DNA of 64,000 bases from Turnera subulata (Eukaryota; Streptophyta; Magnoliopsida; Malpighiales; Passifloraceae): contig JAKUCV010002163.1 of the NCBI GenBank assembly GCA_028386065.3, forward strand, positions 1 to 64,000, in the 5' to 3' direction. Both the position numbers and the translations under genes were made by a program. Of this stretch, positions 61,001 through 64,000 are shown piece after piece. The notes beneath the pieces were generated by a model, which worked only from the letters and a program-made list of their open reading frames with translations, was not told the origin of the DNA and did not search any database. The stretch's first letter is position 1. Each line of letters starts with the position of its first letter.

Positions 61001-62882
61001 CAAGGAAACTTAACCGAGAACCAAGTGAAGCATGCGTAAACCGTATAACAAAATTTTCGTACCTGTAGTATTAGGATCTTTCACCTAAATGCTGGACGGA
61101 ATCAGCAAGAGCAAGACAACGGCCTGGCTCCTCTACGGTATCCACACGAACCGTGATTGGCTTGAAATCGTCCTACGAATCAAACCTCGAGCACTCCCGG
61201 ACTGATGTGCTAGCAAGAGTAAACCGGAAGCAACAACCTTGTGGTGTTTGTGTGTATGGTTATCTTCTTTCTTTCACAAAGAATGAAGAAGAGGTGTGTG
61301 TGGTGTTTTCTCTGAATTTTGCAGAAGCAAAACGTGAAAGAGAGGGAGCAGAATGTAGAGAGTGATCTCTTCACCACAAAGTGCCCAATCCCACTCATAA
61401 AAGTCCATTAGCATAATGGCCAACATAAGGCCCCATTAGGTGACAAGATAATGGCATTCATTATCATGCCTCCAACCACGGTCCAACCATACCCGGTCCA
61501 ACCATGGTCCAACCACGGTTCAACCTTCTGCTCGAATCAACGGTTCTATGTGTGTGACCCTGTAGGCACTTGTAACATCCAGAAATAATCATAAAATCTC
61601 ATTTTACAATTATAAGCAAAGAGCGGCGTCTAGCAACACATCATTGCTACCCGAACGACAAGATCAGTACTGATTCTCTATGCCTCGGAACATGTCATCG
61701 TCCTTTCGTCCCATCATCAAGATCAAACACGAGACATGGAATATGCCAATCTCGTATATGTTTAATCTATGTTTCTTGATCCCCGAGTTAACTGTATAAA
61801 ACGGATACCCGTGATATCACCATATCACTTAATCCGAGCATGGCCATGCATTTAACAGTTCAACTCTATCAAGAAACCATATGATAATATACCCATTATA
61901 TGGGTCGAACGAATCCCGTCTTGATCAATCAAAACCCACTACATACTCGTCATATACCCAATGATTACCCTTATGTCCACCCAGTTACGGGTGACTAGGA
62001 ATAATATCAAAGCACATGATTCATATGTTGGATACCTTGGCGATCTCAGGTCGAAGGACAATACATCTATAAGAAACACTAATGACATACATATAACGTT
62101 CCATGTAGTGTTCTTATGTGGGTCGATCCGGTCCACAAGTTCTATAACTTGTACCCGTATGTAGAATTCATATCACATATAAATTCTCAACATACGCTAG
62201 TCTTAATTTATTATTACAACCCGTCCGTAATAATAACCGACTAGGGACATTTAAGAATATATATATATCAAACAAATATACACTAGGGTTATATATATGT
62301 GCAAGCAATTATCTCATAATTATATATATATTGGAATAACCTCAATGTATATACATGACTACAATCATCCATAGATTGGCTTTTGGGCATATAACTAACA
62401 TGAGAGCTGTTTAGGACCGGCAAAAGAGTTTTGCTGACAAGCATCGTCGGAAGATGGAGTACAGTGTAGGTGATAGAGTTTTCCTCCGTATTGCTCCCTG
62501 GAGAGGTGTTATCCGGTTTGGGAGGAAGGGCAAGTTGAGCCCTCGTTATATTGGTCCTTGTGAGATCATGGAGCGGATTAGTCCGCTGGCCTACAGGTTG
62601 GCTTTACCGGAGGAGCTGTCGCGCATACATGATGTATTCCATGTTTCGATGCTGAGGCGATATTGGTCTGATCCTAGTCATGTTGTGTCCCCGACAGAGG
62701 TGGAGGTTACGGAGGATTTGACCTATGTGGAGGAGCCGATAGAGATTTTGGCTCAGGAGGTGCGACAGTTGAGGAGTCGTACCATTCCTATGGTTCGGGT
62801 TAGATGGAGCCGTCATTCCCCCAATGAAGCTACTTGGGAGGTTGAGTCCCATATGAGAGAGCACTATCCACATCTGTTCTGA
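58086..62882 (+). pseudogene. Chromovirus E pol (PR-RT-RH-INT-chromodomain), interrupted
   Basis: Protease begins ALVDLGSTHSF, where the catalytic D-S/T-G is changed to DLG. After a frame change near 58400 come RT ([36 protein letters not shown], catalytic DD intact) and a TAG at 59204-59206 in place of the usual Trp of KCEFWLDEV. RNase H follows ([31 protein letters not shown]). Integrase has the HHCC finger ([18 protein letters not shown]), [23 protein letters not shown] and [14 protein letters not shown]. The frame is cut at 60943 by a solo LTR and resumes at 62406, with another TAG in AVQDRQ and then the integrase C-terminus (GDRVFLRIAPWRG, PRYIGPCEI) and a chromodomain ending HMREHYPHLF. 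Confidence 0.92.
60944..62400. mobile_element. Solo LTR inserted in the chromovirus integrase
   Basis: 1457 bp, TGTAAG..ACTAACA, flanked by exact TGAGA duplications (60939-60943 and 62401-62405). Removing it joins the integrase reading frame exactly. It contains no coding domain, PBS or PPT. The same LTR family ends at position 316 at the start of the window. Confidence 0.92.
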
Positions 62883-62914
62883 CTTCTTTCTTACTTTGTA
62901 AATTTCGAGGACGA

Positions 62915-62937
62915 AATTTTAATAAGAGGGGTGGAAC
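62915..62937 (+). other. Polypurine tract of element E
   Basis: AATAAGAGGGGTGGAAC immediately before the 3' LTR, preceded by TTTCGAGGACGAAATTTT. Confidence 0.85.
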
Positions 62938-64000
62938 TGTAATGCCCCGGATTTTCATAATTTAATTTATGGAATTTTCGGAATTTTTATTCCAATTTTA
63001 CCGTCGAGGAATTTCCGGATTTTTGGACTAGGAAAATAAATTATTTTACTTTGGTTATATCGGAAATAAGTCGTTAGTATGGCGGGTAAGGCCTTCGTTG
63101 GAGTAAAATCGGATCTTAGAGTTGAAACTCGAGGTTGGGTGTAGTTTTCGCTAAAACTACGTAGTTTTGAGGTAGTTAAAAAAAAAAAAAAAGAAAAGAT
63201 CAGCCTAAGGGCGCGTTGACCAGGGGAAGAGTTGACCGCGCTTTAAGACAAAACGACATAGCCAGCCAACCCTAAAACCCCTTCCCTCTTCTTTTCTTTT
63301 TCTTCTTTCTCTCTTTTCTCTTCCGCGCCGCCGACCCCATTTCTTCCTCCCACGACTCTGTCCCGCACCAACTGCCCTCGACCTCCTCTCCTTAAATCGT
63401 GAAGGGATTCCCTTCTTTCCTCTTCTCTTCTCTCGTTCGAACACACAACGCCGCTGCACCCATAAGCCAGGAAGTTGGCTCTGCGTCGCGTCGAGGACGA
63501 GACACACGGCAGCCAAGGACCAACGGCGGAGAACTCGAGGACCGAGTCCGGTTGTCACCGGCGTTGTACCGGTAAGCCGCTGCACTTCTCCTCTTCCTCT
63601 ATTTCTTTTCTTTTTGTTGTTCGTGGTTGTTATTCTCGATTTGGTGGATTAACCCGATTTGGGTTTGATTGGGTGGCGGTCGTGTCGGTTGTTTGTGTGT
63701 GGTGGGTTCGGTCTGTGTTGCTGGTGGCCGGCGATGGTTGCTGTCGCGTGGTGGTTTCTGGATGTTGGTGCGTAGGGTTGGATTGGTGGCGCGAGTGTGT
63801 GTTTTGTTGGTGATGGGTGGTCGGGTCTGCGGTGGTTCGGCTGGGTTCGAGGCTGCAGGTGTTGTTCCGAGCAAGGAGTCGGGTTTTTGGACAGGCACGG
63901 TGTGGTGCTGCTCAACGGATCCGGGCGGCTTGGGGTTGTTGTTTGGCTTTGTTGTTGATTTTTCGGCATATTCCGGCGAGGCTCGGTTACTGTTCCGGCT
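62938..64000 (+). repeat. 3' LTR of element E (continues beyond window)
   Basis: Starts TGTAATGCCCCGG, parallel to TGTAACGCCCCGA of the 5' LTR. By eye a few percent of sites differ, including CpG-type transitions, plus two deletions near 63930-63975. Confidence 0.92.

Larger units (their letters stand above)
53479..64000 (+). mobile_element. Element E: Tekay/Del-like chromovirus (Ty3/gypsy), runs past window end
   Basis: 5' LTR 53479-56623, PBS TGGTAGCGGAG at 56627-56637, gag, protease, RT, RNase H, integrase and C-terminal chromodomain in Ty3/gypsy order, PPT at about 62915-62937, and 3' LTR from 62938 to beyond the window. Interrupted by a solo LTR at 60944-62400. The long LTRs and chromodomain fit the Tekay (Del) clade. 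Several point lesions make it non-autonomous now. It is inserted in element D, next to the TATA box of that element's gene beta. Confidence 0.92.

Overview
The window is nuclear DNA of a flowering plant, almost certainly a eudicot. It carries an intact PISTILLATA-like MADS-box reading frame, a decayed gene of the BAG-associated GRAM protein type, a cluster of decayed F-box genes with F-box-associated domains, and plant LINE, Copia (Tork/Tnt1-like), chromovirus (Tekay/Del-like) and Mutator-like elements. Species cannot be fixed from the sequence. The only host gene that looks intact is the PISTILLATA-like one; most of the 64 kb is nested transposable elements.

Layout. 1-1561: end of an LTR inserted in a LINE reverse-transcriptase pseudogene. 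3079-3732: intronless PISTILLATA-like gene. 4555-9934: minus-strand BAGP1-like pseudogene with 13 recognisable exons, missing its N-terminal C2 exons and truncated at a TE junction near 10145. 10146-13030: truncated chromovirus-type LTR abutting a Copia fragment. 14164-27814: Mutator-like element with about 340-bp inverted ends that carries a rearranged PP2A B' exon and is split by a 9.8-kb LTR element (A, 15693-25453). 27860-28082: 5'-truncated LINE with target-site duplication. 28454-37083: three F-box gene remnants on the minus strand, one split by a Copia element (29194-34497) with a 5-bp target duplication. 38011-39989: about 2-kb element with inverted ends. 40603-53478: LTR element D on the minus strand, its LTR split by element C (40738-49386, plus strand), which is itself split by a solo LTR (42401-45233). 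53479-64000: a nearly complete but mutated Tekay-like chromovirus (E) that runs off the window and contains another solo LTR (60944-62400).

The most interesting system is in elements A, C and D. They have long LTRs (2.5-3.3 kb) and PPT signals (PBS visible in A only) resembling those of the chromovirus E, but no gag or pol. All three carry a small gene in ANTISENSE to the element: a 125-132 aa protein with two basic nuclear-localisation-like patches and a C-terminal coiled-coil-like segment. In each copy its ATG lies 185-187 bp from the PPT/LTR junction and exactly 42 nt from the first T of a TATA box. The frame is open in all three although the proteins differ by about a quarter or more. Element A also has a second antisense gene (227 aa) with its own TATA box and the first half of a LINE-type endonuclease fold; element D keeps that second TATA box, but E is inserted just after it. 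This looks like a non-autonomous family borrowing chromovirus machinery while carrying its own antisense two-gene cassette.

Two single-N positions (15924 and 19649) sit between exact repeats of 225 and 359 bp. They look like unmerged contig overlaps, so lengths in element A are inflated by about 586 bp.
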